Counted from the stretch's first letter, positions 6,896 to 14,346 are shown. The stretch is DNA of 58,902 bases from Streptococcus sp. 121 (GCF_016458205.1 NZ_JAEMED010000009.1:1-58902); one strand, 5' to 3'. Notes: a model not told the origin generated them from the letters alone. Numbers and translations are program-made.

Positions 6896-7151
6896 AGAAG
6901 TAGGGCGGGAGTTGGTAACGGAAATTCTCGGAAGTGTTGAGGAATATATCAATGCAAGGGAGAAAATCCCCCGCAGGCTAACGGGTTTGATGACTAAAAA
7001 AGAAATTTTTGAGGAGTTAGACATCAACGGCAACACCTTGAAGCGCTGGGAATCACTTGGGCTAAAAAGATACATGCCCCCAGTTGAAAACACCAAGAAA
7101 GCCTATTACCGAGTTAGTGACGTATTGAAATTTTTAGGAGCAGAAAGATGA
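6879..7151 (+). CDS. MerR/AlpA-like HTH protein, possible excisionase
   Basis: 90 residues from ATG 6879, preceded by GGAGGAG. C-terminal helix-turn-helix of the MerR/excisionase sort: MTKKEIFEELDINGNTLKRWESLGL, then YYRVSDVLKFLG. A small basic protein of this kind in the early operon is the best candidate for a directionality factor or an AlpA-like activator. The two roles cannot be separated from sequence. Stop overlaps the primase ATG by 4 bases. Confidence 0.65.
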   Translation: MKVLSEEVGRELVTEILGSVEEYINAREKIPRRLTGLMTKKEIFEELDINGNTLKRWESLGLKRYMPPVENTKKAYYRVSDVLKFLGAER

Positions 7152-8026
7152 TTTATACAAGTATAGGAGTGCAAAATAGACGACTGACCCTAGTAGGTTC
7201 TGGCATGAGTTCGTGGGACTATTTGGCTACTTTAGAGCCTGTACCTGTCCCATCTACCGCAGGACTCGGTCAATGGAAGAAAAATCAAGCCCCTTATTGT
7301 ATCGCTGGAACAGTTGAATCTGAAGCAGACGGGAGTTACAAACGAAATAACAAAAGTCTTGTAGCGCGTGATTTGATTTTTCTTGATTATGATGATCTGG
7401 AGGATCAACATTCTTTCTTTGAGGCTGTGAATGAGGTTCTTAAAGATTACAGTTTTTTGCTTTACCCAACTATTTCATACAGTCAAGAGAAGCCAAAATA
7501 CAGATTGGTAGTCAAGCCGAGTGAAGAGATGGACGAAGTAAGCTATAAAGCTACTGTTAGGGAGATAGGGGATAGAATTGGTCTCCCTTATGATGGGGCT
7601 TCTCTTACATGGTCACAATTGCAAGGCTTGCCAGTGGAAACAAAGGCAATGGCTGGGGCTATCCGCTTCCAGAACCTGGGGCAGGACTATCCGATACAAA
7701 AGATTGGAAAGGCCGAGGTGGTCGGTGTAACTTCTCCTAAAAGTTCGGGAACTATATCAACTACTTATAGCGGTGACTCAATCACCATGCGAGTTGTTAA
7801 AACTCTTTTGAATGGTCTAGGAGACGAGGGAGGGAGAAATGTTGTGCTGACTCGCTTTGTGGGGCTTTTATACTCAAAGTATGTCCGTTGTGATGTTGCT
7901 ACAGCGTATGAGTTGGCGAAAATTGCCAACAGCGTTACGGCTGACCCCTTAAAGGCGGAAGAGGTTGACAGAACTTTTGAAAGTATCACGAGAAGAGAAA
8001 TTGAAAAAAGGAGATTGGGTTTATAG
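7148..8026 (+). CDS. Archaeo-eukaryotic-type primase of the island
   Basis: 292 residues. The acidic motif FLDYDDL (about residues 77-83) and the basic motif KYRLVVKPS (about 117-125) fit the AEP-type primase core seen in phage satellites. A helical C-terminal tail (RFVGLLYSKYVRCDVATAYELAKIAN) resembles PriCT-type domains. It abuts the helicase gene with no gap, so the two should form the replication pair that synthesises primers and unwinds the island origin. AEP assignment is from motifs only. Confidence 0.8.
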   Translation: MIYTSIGVQNRRLTLVGSGMSSWDYLATLEPVPVPSTAGLGQWKKNQAPYCIAGTVESEADGSYKRNNKSLVARDLIFLDYDDLEDQHSFFEAVNEVLKDYSFLLYPTISYSQEKPKYRLVVKPSEEMDEVSYKATVREIGDRIGLPYDGASLTWSQLQGLPVETKAMAGAIRFQNLGQDYPIQKIGKAEVVGVTSPKSSGTISTTYSGDSITMRVVKTLLNGLGDEGGRNVVLTRFVGLLYSKYVRCDVATAYELAKIANSVTADPLKAEEVDRTFESITRREIEKRRLGL

Positions 8027-9547
8027 ATGAATATTGAAGAGTTGACCCTAAGCATGAATCAAGCTGGGGCGGAGCATGATTTTAGCGAGATTGAGAACAC
8101 GGCGGATTTGTACCGCAGAATCAAGCAAGCTGGAGATTTTTGGAGGGTAGAGCATACAGAAGAGCGAACTATCACAAAAGGGCCGAGAAAGGGGGAGGTG
8201 GAAACAAAAATCCCTATACCGTCCCCCGTGGATGTTGCGGAGAATTTGAATAAGCTATGCCATTTCACCTTTATTGGTCGGGGAGGAATTTCAGACAGTA
8301 GTCCCGTCTATACATTTGATTGGGATAGTGGGATATATTCCCATAGTCGGGATTTACTTTGGCGATTATGCAGGGCTTTTGATAACCGCTTGAAGTCTGC
8401 TCACTACAAAGAGGTTGAAATGCAATTAAGGACTATGATAAAGATGAGGCGACCGCTGGAGGATAGAAATCTTATCCCCGTGAACAATGGAATTTTTAAC
8501 CTTAAAGACAAGACTTTCAGACCGCACGCGCCCCAGTATATCATCACTAGTAAAATCAAGACTAGTTACAACCCAGAAGCGAAAAAGCCAATACTAGGGG
8601 GCTGGTTTGATTTTGATGAGTGGCTAGATGGTATTGCAGTAGGTGATAGGGATGTTGTTACGCTCCTATGGCAGATCATGAATGAAGCCATCAACCCAAA
8701 CCATACAAGAGGAAAAATCGTTATTCTTCTAGGGGACGGAAATAACGGGAAAGGAACCTATCAAGATTTATTAAAAAATCTGATAGGACAAGAAAATATA
8801 TCCGCTTTGCGTCCGTCCCAGTTTGAAGATCATAAGACAGCTTCTCTTCTTGGTAAGGTTTGTAATATTGGGGATGATATTAGTAACAAGTATCTGGACG
8901 AGGTGGCTGACTTGATGAGTATAGCAACAGGCGACACGGTCATGGTTAACCCTAAACATGAGAAACCTGTGGAATTGACCCTAAAGCCTTTATGCTTATT
9001 TTCAGCTAACGCTTTACCGAATAGCCGAAACAAATCTCAAGGGTGGTATAGGCGTTTGTGTATTGTCCCATTTAATGCCGACTTTAACGGACAGAAGGAG
9101 CGTCCTGAAATCAAGCAAGTGTTTCTAAAGGACAGGGAACTGTTGGAGTGGGTTCTGTTTAAGATATTGAATAGTCCTAATTTTGACAAATTCATAGAAC
9201 CAGAAGCAGTGAAAGAAGTTCTTGAGAATTACAAAGCAGATAATGATCATATCCTGCTATGGCTTACGGAGTTTTATATCCCCAATGGATGGCATGAGAT
9301 GAAGCATGTTCCTTTATTCATAGCTAAAGAGCGACTGAAATCATTTCTGTCAGATATTGGAGCAGACAATCCGAAGACAACCAATTTTGGGCGGAAAGTC
9401 GTACAACACTTAGAAAAAGAGACCAAGAACAAGTACAGTTTGAGAAGCGGAAGGGTGGAACTCAAAGACAGGGAGGCTTTAATTGATGGAATCTGGGAAA
9501 CGGATAAGACGCAAGAATCAACCCACGGTATACACAAAGAAGATTAA
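8027..9547 (+). CDS. Phage/plasmid P4/D5-type superfamily 3 replicative helicase
   Basis: 506 residues. N-terminal part resembles the D5_N region. The SF3 ATPase core has Walker A in LGDGNNGKGT (about residues 237-246), Walker B-like VCNIGDDI (about 284-291), and the sensor/Arg region FSANALPNSRNKSQGWYRRL. The C terminus (about 400-506) has a winged-helix character that could recognise the iterons just downstream. Family proteins act as hexameric helicase and origin-binding initiator. Start ATG directly follows the primase stop (TAGATG). Confidence 0.92.
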   Translation: MNIEELTLSMNQAGAEHDFSEIENTADLYRRIKQAGDFWRVEHTEERTITKGPRKGEVETKIPIPSPVDVAENLNKLCHFTFIGRGGISDSSPVYTFDWDSGIYSHSRDLLWRLCRAFDNRLKSAHYKEVEMQLRTMIKMRRPLEDRNLIPVNNGIFNLKDKTFRPHAPQYIITSKIKTSYNPEAKKPILGGWFDFDEWLDGIAVGDRDVVTLLWQIMNEAINPNHTRGKIVILLGDGNNGKGTYQDLLKNLIGQENISALRPSQFEDHKTASLLGKVCNIGDDISNKYLDEVADLMSIATGDTVMVNPKHEKPVELTLKPLCLFSANALPNSRNKSQGWYRRLCIVPFNADFNGQKERPEIKQVFLKDRELLEWVLFKILNSPNFDKFIEPEAVKEVLENYKADNDHILLWLTEFYIPNGWHEMKHVPLFIAKERLKSFLSDIGADNPKTTNFGRKVVQHLEKETKNKYSLRSGRVELKDREALIDGIWETDKTQESTHGIHKED

Positions 9548-9557
9548 AAATGAATAT

Positions 9558-9813
9558 GTGAGAAAGTGAGAAAATTGGTGAGACCTTTTTTTTGAAAATC
9601 TCACCCCTAAAACCCACTAATAGCAACGTTTTTCCCTATTATGTGAGAAGGTGAGGTTTTTAATTCTATTATGGGTGAAATACAGAGAACAAAAAAGATT
9701 TCCTTTTATTTTATATATAATGGAAAACCAAAATCTCACATCTAACTTTTTGGGCTAACCCCTTGGTACATAAGGGTTTACGGAGGTTTTTAAAATCTCA
9801 CCTAAAATCTCAC
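9558..9813. other. Presumptive island replication origin: iterons around an AT-rich core
   Basis: Nine copies of GTGAGA/TCTCAC (one variant GTGAGG): 9558, 9566, 9578, 9599 (inverted), 9643, 9651, 9734 (inverted), 9796 (inverted), 9808 (inverted). Left copies mostly read GTGAGA, right copies all read AAAATCTCAC. They flank an AT-rich tract at about 9690-9725 (TTTTATTTTATATATAATGG). Staphylococcal satellites place their origin just 3' of rep with two iteron sets around an AT-rich region; the layout here is the same. Confidence 0.7.
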
Positions 9814-9844
9814 ATTTTGGAAAAATTAGACAAAGGAGCTAAAA

Positions 9845-10046
9845 ATGAGCAAAAAAAAGACTTAAGCTATTTATCCCCCAAGACAAGTTGGGTGTAGAAG
9901 GTAGCCTTGAGAGTTTTGAAGATATGGTTAACGAGTTTTTGAAGTCTCCCCATGTTGGGGACGTGAGAACCTACCCTATCGGCGAAGGTCTAGCGGTAGA
10001 GTACGTAGATTTGAAGAGTGTTAGGGAATCGTTTAGAGAAGATTGA
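9845..10046 (+). pseudogene. Small island gene interrupted at an A8 tract
   Basis: ATG at 9845 behind CAAAGGAGCT opens MSKKKT and then stops. Removing one A from the run of eight at 9851-9858 gives a continuous 66-residue protein ending at 10046 (MSKKRLKLFIPQDKLG..., later FEDMVNEFLKSPHVGDVRTY). Codon use and an intact downstream frame suggest a real gene with a one-base slippage, a phase-variable tract, programmed frameshifting or a sequencing error. Product not recognised. Confidence 0.6.
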
Positions 10047-10060
10047 AGGAGAGTAGCAAC

Positions 10061-10366
10061 ATGACACTAACAACATTTAGAAATAACAACGCCTTGGGTG
10101 ACATTGAAGCCCGTTTCGTAAAAGAACGGATTGGCCAACTTTATCAGCTTGAGAAAACCGACCTGATGGAATTGGTCGCCTTGTATGAAATTGATTTACT
10201 AGATTACATTGACCGACTTTTATCAGATAACCCAATCCCATTGGATCATGATACGGCATACAATTCCCTATCAAACATGGAAGAAGGGGCGTTACTGACA
10301 TTGTTGTCCGTTGATACAGAACAGGAATATGATGGCTTACATCAGTACGCAGAGGGTGAGGCCTAG
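10061..10366 (+). CDS. Hypothetical island protein
   Basis: 101 residues from ATG 10061 (GAAGGAGAGTAGCAAC precedes it); an in-frame TTG at 10043 is upstream of that ribosome site and is not used here. Begins MTLTTFRNNNALGDIEARFV; acidic, helical, with LMELVALYEIDLLDYIDRLL. No family recognised. First intact gene after the origin, so probably part of a later transcript. Confidence 0.6.
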   Translation: MTLTTFRNNNALGDIEARFVKERIGQLYQLEKTDLMELVALYEIDLLDYIDRLLSDNPIPLDHDTAYNSLSNMEEGALLTLLSVDTEQEYDGLHQYAEGEA

Positions 10367-10394
10367 ATAATAGCAAAGCAGGAGGAGAGAAAAG

Positions 10395-10853
10395 ATGCAA
10401 TTCGAAAACAAAAAACTAAATGATAAGATGGCTATAACAAACAGAAAAAATCTAAATAATATGGCGGAAATGGTCGATGAACTTGTCGAAAAATTGAAAA
10501 ATAGGGGAGTACCGGCTACCCCTGACGTGATTTATGAATCACTGGGCATGCAGTGTGAGAAGTTTTCGTTTAATGTGGTTGAAGGAGATCTATCAAGCGC
10601 CAATAAAGCAATGAATCATATTCGGGGTTTTTTCGTGAAGAAGGGTGGAAAAGTTATTGGTGTACACCAAAATTCAATACCTAATCCTGAAAAAGGAACT
10701 AGGGAACTAATATTTTATGTTGGTTACTCAGATAAGTTACTAAAGAGAAACAAAGGGCAGAACAATGCAGTCGAGCGTACTATGGGGGAGGTATACGGCG
10801 TAGACAAAATGATGAATACTTTATCTAATCAAAGCAAAACTAAAAAAAATTGA
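10395..10853 (+). CDS. Hypothetical island protein
   Basis: 152 residues, MQFENKKLNDKMAITNRKNL, preceded by CAGGAGGAGAG. Basic helical N terminus, then a beta-rich middle (FFVKKGGKVIGVHQNSIP, ELIFYVGYSDKLLKR) and a Lys/Asn-rich tail. I do not recognise it. It lies where satellites often carry helper-interference or accessory genes, but nothing in the protein shows such a role. Confidence 0.55.
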   Translation: MQFENKKLNDKMAITNRKNLNNMAEMVDELVEKLKNRGVPATPDVIYESLGMQCEKFSFNVVEGDLSSANKAMNHIRGFFVKKGGKVIGVHQNSIPNPEKGTRELIFYVGYSDKLLKRNKGQNNAVERTMGEVYGVDKMMNTLSNQSKTKKN

Positions 10854-10883
10854 TTTTAGACTTTTTTAAAACGAGGTGAATCA

Positions 10884-11039
10884 ATGAACAAACCAAATAG
10901 AATTGAAGAAGGTTGGCTTTTCTTTTTGAAAGATGGTAAAATAGATAGTGTCAAGTTACCGCAATATGGCAAGGTTGTCTTGAGTGTTACCGATGGCAAT
11001 ATCGTATTTGCGGAAACTAGAACACAAGAAAAATTATAG
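10884..11039 (+). CDS. Very small island protein
   Basis: 51 residues, MNKPNRIEEGWLFFLKDGKID, with AACGAGGTGAATC before the ATG. The beta-strand-rich sequence (KVVLSVTDGNIVFAETR) looks like a small folded domain. It is followed 16 bases later by a strong terminator. Function unknown. Confidence 0.55.
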   Translation: MNKPNRIEEGWLFFLKDGKIDSVKLPQYGKVVLSVTDGNIVFAETRTQEKL

Positions 11040-11054
11040 CTGACTGAAAAAATC

Positions 11055-11102
11055 AGAGGCACGATATAAGAGCGTAAAATGCTTTTAGTCGTGCCTCTTT
11101 TG
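11055..11102 (+). terminator. Intrinsic terminator inside the island
   Basis: Arms AGAGGCACGA (11055-11064) and TCGTGCCTCT (11089-11098) followed by T's. It ends the transcript of the 10061-11039 genes and overlaps any start earlier than 11127 for the next gene. Confidence 0.75.
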
Positions 11103-11126
11103 TTTTGTCAAAGAAAGGATTTAAAA

Positions 11127-11996
11127 ATGGAATTACAGGAAGCAAAATCAATTTATCATGCACTTAGAAATGATTATAGTTTGTTTTTAGGGGATAAGAA
11201 AACCTTTTGGGAATTTTCAGAAGGTGAAGACTTATATACGATATTGGGAGTGTATGAGGATATTAAACCTTACCTGACTAAACCACAAGTAGGTTCGATT
11301 AAAAAAGTGTTAGAAAAATACGAAGATTTTCAAGAACGTTGGTATGCCTTGCATAGTAAAGTTTATGATGAAAAACACGAAATTGAAAGTAACAAATTAT
11401 TAACAAGAAAACAGAAAGAAGAGGCACTTTTATCTTTACGGGAGGAAGTAGAAAAAGAACTTACAAAGTTGAACGATCTATCTCAAAAGAATCAATCTGA
11501 ACAGTTTGAGGTGAATTCGTTTGCGATTGAATTTTTGAAATCAGTTGAGGAAGTTTTAAAAACGAAGATGCCACAAAAGTTAGCCCCTCGAAATCTCTAT
11601 GAACTAGACACGGTTAGCCCAATGTATAAGGAACAAGTCTTAGATAGAATTTGCCCACCTTTTGTGCCGTACGAAGAACGCAATTGGGGATATTATCAAA
11701 GTAAAGGGCTTGATGTACGTTTTGTTAAGTTTGTAGATAAATTGCTAAAACAAACCGTAGGGCAGTTTGCGGAAGATTGGCGACAAGGGCAGTATGCTAA
11801 ACAACTAGGATACACCAATGCGACAGAGTGGAAAGCTAAAAAGTTTGAAGAATATCTAGAGGAGGAAGATCTAGAACAAATTAAGGAAGTAAAAAAAGAG
11901 ATGGCCTTCCAGAGATTACAAGAAGAAGGAGGAAAAGAAAAAGCGTTTGGTTGGTTTGATAAGATCATCAACGGCTGGCGTCCTGAAGAAGAATAA
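11127..11996 (+). CDS. Large hypothetical island protein with coiled-coil centre
   Basis: 289 residues from ATG 11127 (AAAGGATTTAAAA before it). An earlier in-frame ATG at 11079 lies in the terminator loop and is rejected. Residues about 70-135 are strongly charged and coiled-coil-like (KQKEEALLSLREEVEKELTK). The C-terminal half holds RNLYELDTVSPMYKEQVLD and a Lys/Glu-rich tail. It is transcribed separately, between two terminators. I do not recognise a family; a helper-directed or packaging function would be a guess. Confidence 0.6.
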   Translation: MELQEAKSIYHALRNDYSLFLGDKKTFWEFSEGEDLYTILGVYEDIKPYLTKPQVGSIKKVLEKYEDFQERWYALHSKVYDEKHEIESNKLLTRKQKEEALLSLREEVEKELTKLNDLSQKNQSEQFEVNSFAIEFLKSVEEVLKTKMPQKLAPRNLYELDTVSPMYKEQVLDRICPPFVPYEERNWGYYQSKGLDVRFVKFVDKLLKQTVGQFAEDWRQGQYAKQLGYTNATEWKAKKFEEYLEEEDLEQIKEVKKEMAFQRLQEEGGKEKAFGWFDKIINGWRPEEE

Positions 11997-12005
11997 TGGA
12001 ATTTG

Positions 12006-12033
12006 AAGTGCTGGGTTAGCGCCTAGCACTTTT
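12006..12033 (+). terminator. Intrinsic terminator
   Basis: AAGTGCT / AGCACTT hairpin with a short T-run, directly after the 11127 gene. Confidence 0.6.
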
Positions 12034-12054
12034 GTATTTGTAAGGAGGAAGCTC

Positions 12055-12480
12055 GTGACGAATGTTAAAGACAGATTAAACAGACTCAAGAAAATCCCTA
12101 AACGCTTGCAAGAAATCAAAAGGGAAATCGAATACTTGGAGAGTAACTTAGCCTCCCAGAATCTACCAAACGAATCAACAACAAAGAATTACAAGAACAC
12201 CGCTGAAGATAGAATCATCAATGCAATTGACAGATTGTCAGAATTAAAAAGAGAAAGGTATACCATCTATTGTGAGTATTCGGATATGATTAAAGTTATT
12301 GAGCAATTGCCTGACCTTGAGGATAATCTAGTCTTACGGCTTTTGTACGTCAATGGCCATAGCTGGAACGAGGTCGCCAAGAGCATGAAGATGAGTTCCA
12401 GCACTGTACAGAGGGTTAGGACTAGAGCAATAAAGGAGTTGGAAGAGTTGCTGGAAGACAACGCCACAGAATCCAACTAG
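12055..12480 (+). CDS. DUF1492-like / sigma-region-4-like phage regulator
   Basis: 141 residues, GTG start with TAAGGAGGAA 6 bases upstream. N-terminal helical half; C-terminal helix-turn-helix reads LRLLYVNGHSWNEVAKSMKMSSSTVQRVRTRAIKEL (a sigma-70 region-4-like fold). Such proteins sit just before the packaging module in streptococcal phages (ArpU/RinA-like late regulators) and switch on late transcription. Its place near the right end fits control of late or packaging-related genes. Confidence 0.75.
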   Translation: MTNVKDRLNRLKKIPKRLQEIKREIEYLESNLASQNLPNESTTKNYKNTAEDRIINAIDRLSELKRERYTIYCEYSDMIKVIEQLPDLEDNLVLRLLYVNGHSWNEVAKSMKMSSSTVQRVRTRAIKELEELLEDNATESN

Positions 12481-12583
12481 ACGAACGAGACCATGCCATT
12501 TTGAAGTGTTAGCCGTTAACTGGTAAGATTATCCCATCGAACACTAGAACGCCATACAGGGCGAATGAGGGGGATTGTAGAAG

Positions 12584-12928
12584 GTGGATGAATTAAGCAA
12601 GCACGCCGTGAGAGTGTTGAAAAATTACCGAGGTTTCCAGCAGTTGGCAGAGAGTTCTGGCAGACCTTTTTCAGTCCGTGGGGGAGAACTGGCGGAAGAG
12701 ATTGAACGAGTTACCGACAACCTAGATGAATTGGTTAGGGCTATCCTAGTCAATCAGTACATGATAAGGCCTAAAGATAGATTGTCACGGATAGCATTCT
12801 GTAAACACTATGGCCTGACCGTGAAGGAATATGATCAAGTAAAAAGCGAGGCCTTGCATGAGTTCGCCAATGCATATCTAGGAGGTTGCTTGCTGGAGTT
12901 GGTGGAATGTGAACAGGCAGAAACCTAG
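12584..12928 (+). CDS. Hypothetical island protein, last gene of the element
   Basis: 114 residues, GTG start (GAGGGGGATTGTAGAAG precedes). Begins MDELSKHAVRVLKNYRGFQQL; helical, with KHYGLTVKEYDQVKSEALHEF resembling a short DNA-binding helix pair. No family recognised. It sits where a small terminase subunit is found in pac-type satellites, but I see no convincing TerS features. Confidence 0.5.
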   Translation: MDELSKHAVRVLKNYRGFQQLAESSGRPFSVRGGELAEEIERVTDNLDELVRAILVNQYMIRPKDRLSRIAFCKHYGLTVKEYDQVKSEALHEFANAYLGGCLLELVECEQAET

Positions 12929-13380
12929 GACTTGCTGGAAGCCATTCTGACACCCATACAGTAACAGTAAAACGCAGTAGGTAACAGAACGAAGCTCGAA
13001 GGAAGCACGAGAACACCCCCACCCTGAAAAAATTTGAGTTTAAATTTTGTTTCGCCACCGGTGGTGGGGTCGATTACGGAGATATACGCCTGTTTCGCGT
13101 ACGACCCCCCCTCCCCCTGATTTTTATCGTATTTAGAAATGCGTGTGTTTTTAAAAACACAATAGTAGTGCGGGTCTGCTGGGATTTGGTTGAATCAATT
13201 CGCTGGAACTCTTACTCAAAAACGAGTGAAAAAACAAGCAGATTTTTGTCGTTTTTGACCCAATATGATTGTGTTATACTTGATTTAGGCAATAAAAAAA
13301 GCGTAGCTGGTCGCCACGCCATCCTTGCCTACTGAACCCGTAAAATGTTAGTGCCCGTTACAGGGCTTTTTTTTGCGCCA
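12929..13380. other. Structured non-coding right end of the island, possible cos/packaging site
   Basis: No gene is supported. The region has a perfect palindrome CCACCGGTGG (13055-13064), and inverted arms GGGGTCG (13066-13072) and CGACCCC (13102-13108) around 29 bases. Further on are a C-rich run (CCCCCCCTCCCCC, about 13105-13117), AAATTT-GAGTTT-AAATTT (13030-13047) and a 16-bp palindrome GTGTTTTTAAAAACAC (13145-13160). GC-rich symmetric sequence next to a late regulator is where cos sites lie in many streptococcal siphophages. The packaging role is inference. Confidence 0.4.
13275..13376 (+). ncRNA. Possible short transcript between an extended -10 promoter and a terminator
   Basis: TGTTATACT (-10 at 13275-13280) lies about 70 bases before a GCCC-GTTACA-GGGC hairpin followed by eight T's (13353-13374). 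Inside is GCGTAGCTGGTCGCCACGC (13301-13319), which forms a minus-strand terminator hairpin with the A-run at 13294-13300 serving as its U-tract. The stretch could be a small RNA or simply a bidirectional terminator pair. Confidence 0.35.
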
Positions 13381-13393
13381 AAATTTGCGCACC
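13381..13393. repeat. Possible integrase arm-type site, right
   Basis: AAATTTGCGCACC, identical to 2252-2264. Just beyond it are two loosely repeated stretches (GGATATGGATAGATATGAATAGG at about 13402 and ATATGAATAGATATGG at about 13470) that could also bind recombination proteins. Confidence 0.4.
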
Positions 13394-13500
13394 CTTGAGG
13401 GTATGGATATGGATAGATATGAATAGGTGAAAGTGCCACAAATGCCTAAAAGTCAGCGTTTTAGGGGGGATATGAATAGATATGGAGGCCCGCGATTGAG

Positions 13501-13518
13501 TTTGCTCAAAAATAAGGA
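13501..13518. repeat. Island attachment core, distal side
   Basis: TTTGCTCAAAAATAAGGA, exact match to 2163-2180. The chromosome resumes at 13519; no gene lies between here and 13800. Confidence 0.8.
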
Positions 13519-13639
13519 CATCTGTGAAAGGTTGTCCTATTTTAAATGATAAATGGAAGAACTTGTTTTGATCATAGACAAGGAACTTCTTTACAGACGG
13601 GTCTTTTCATGATCATTGATTTCCTAGCTCTGGTTTTCT

Positions 13640-13668
13640 TTGAAAATTTCTGACAATAGGTGTAGAAT
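13640..13668 (+). promoter_or_regulatory. Promoter of the coiled-coil protein gene
   Basis: TTGAAA (13640-13645), 17 bp, TAGAAT (13663-13668). The leader to the ATG is about 125 bases. Confidence 0.55.
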
Positions 13669-13799
13669 AATCTTGGAAGTAAAGTAGAGGTTCTATTCAT
13701 TCATATCGGCAATGATTTCTTGAACACTCTGAATTTTTATAGCGTTTAAGAACGCTCTCTGGTCTATCTGAAGTCTGGAGATCGAAAAAGGAGGTCAAG

Positions 13800-14312
13800 A
13801 TGACAAATGCTGAAAAAATCCCTGACGTCAATACAGATAATTTTCAAGAAATTGAAAACGACGTTCATCCAAATAAGAAAAGAAGATTGTGGAGTATGAC
13901 CCTACAAGATGGCTATTCAAAATCTGAAGTCGATTTAAAGCTGGATAAAATCGAATCGGATATGCACCATGGATTTGAAAGTGTAAATATACGTTTCCAA
14001 CATTTGGGGACAGAAATTGATAGGCGCTTTGAACAGGTGGATAGACGATTTGAACAGGTGGATAGACGATTTGAACAAATTGATGAGCGGTTTAACAAAA
14101 TGGAACAGCGTTTTGATCAATTCCAAAACCAAATAGTAACCATGATCGAACAGTTGGATCAGAGATGGGAAGTCAAGTTGGAGAATTATTTTTACAAGCA
14201 AGATGCAGAAAGAAGAAAGGAACAGCGTATCTTTTTTAGATGGTTGATTGGATTTGGCTTCATGTTGATGGTTACGGTCCTCGCCAATTTCATCTCGCTT
14301 CTTTTTAAGTGA
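13800..14312 (+). CDS. Tail-anchored coiled-coil protein with tandem heptad repeats
   Basis: 170 residues, AAAAAGGAGGTCAAG before the ATG. Residues about 60-120 form a long coiled coil with the 7-residue unit RRFEQVD repeated nearly identically three times, encoded by a 21-bp direct repeat at about 14027-14090. A single transmembrane segment lies at the C terminus (WLIGFGFMLMVTVLANFISLLF, about 147-168). No signal peptide, so the coil should face the cytosol. Similar small membrane coiled coils occur in streptococci without known function. Copy number of the 21-bp unit may vary between strains. Confidence 0.7.
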   Translation: MTNAEKIPDVNTDNFQEIENDVHPNKKRRLWSMTLQDGYSKSEVDLKLDKIESDMHHGFESVNIRFQHLGTEIDRRFEQVDRRFEQVDRRFEQIDERFNKMEQRFDQFQNQIVTMIEQLDQRWEVKLENYFYKQDAERRKEQRIFFRWLIGFGFMLMVTVLANFISLLFK

Positions 14313-14346
14313 GTTTGATTTCCTAAAAGAATAGTGTTCGAACAAA

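Larger units (their letters stand above)
2163..13518. mobile_element. Phage-satellite-like integrated island (PICI / streptococcal chromosomal island type)
   Basis: Bounded by the 18-bp direct repeat TTTGCTCAAAAATAAGGA at 2163-2180 and 13501-13518. Gene order follows phage-inducible islands: integrase and repressor on the minus strand, then a rightward block of Cro-like regulator, BRO-N protein, small regulators, primase, helicase, iterons and late small genes. Size (11.36 kb) fits the class. There are no recognisable structural, lysis or large-terminase genes, which argues against a complete prophage; no conjugation genes, which argues against an ICE. Mobility and helper dependence are inferred. 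Confidence 0.82.

Noticed and set aside
12584..12928. Small terminase subunit (TerS)
   Set aside because: Position fits, but the sequence shows no convincing TerS DNA-binding and oligomerisation pattern; left as hypothetical.
12771..13058. Minus-strand frame near the island's right end
   Set aside because: Overlaps a better-supported plus-strand gene and the palindromic segment; implausible composition.
2163..13518. Full prophage or integrative conjugative element
   Set aside because: No portal, capsid, tail, lysis or large-terminase genes, and no relaxase or type IV secretion genes.
13800..14312. Cargo gene of the island
   Set aside because: It lies outside the distal attachment core, with its own promoter and terminator in chromosomal sequence.
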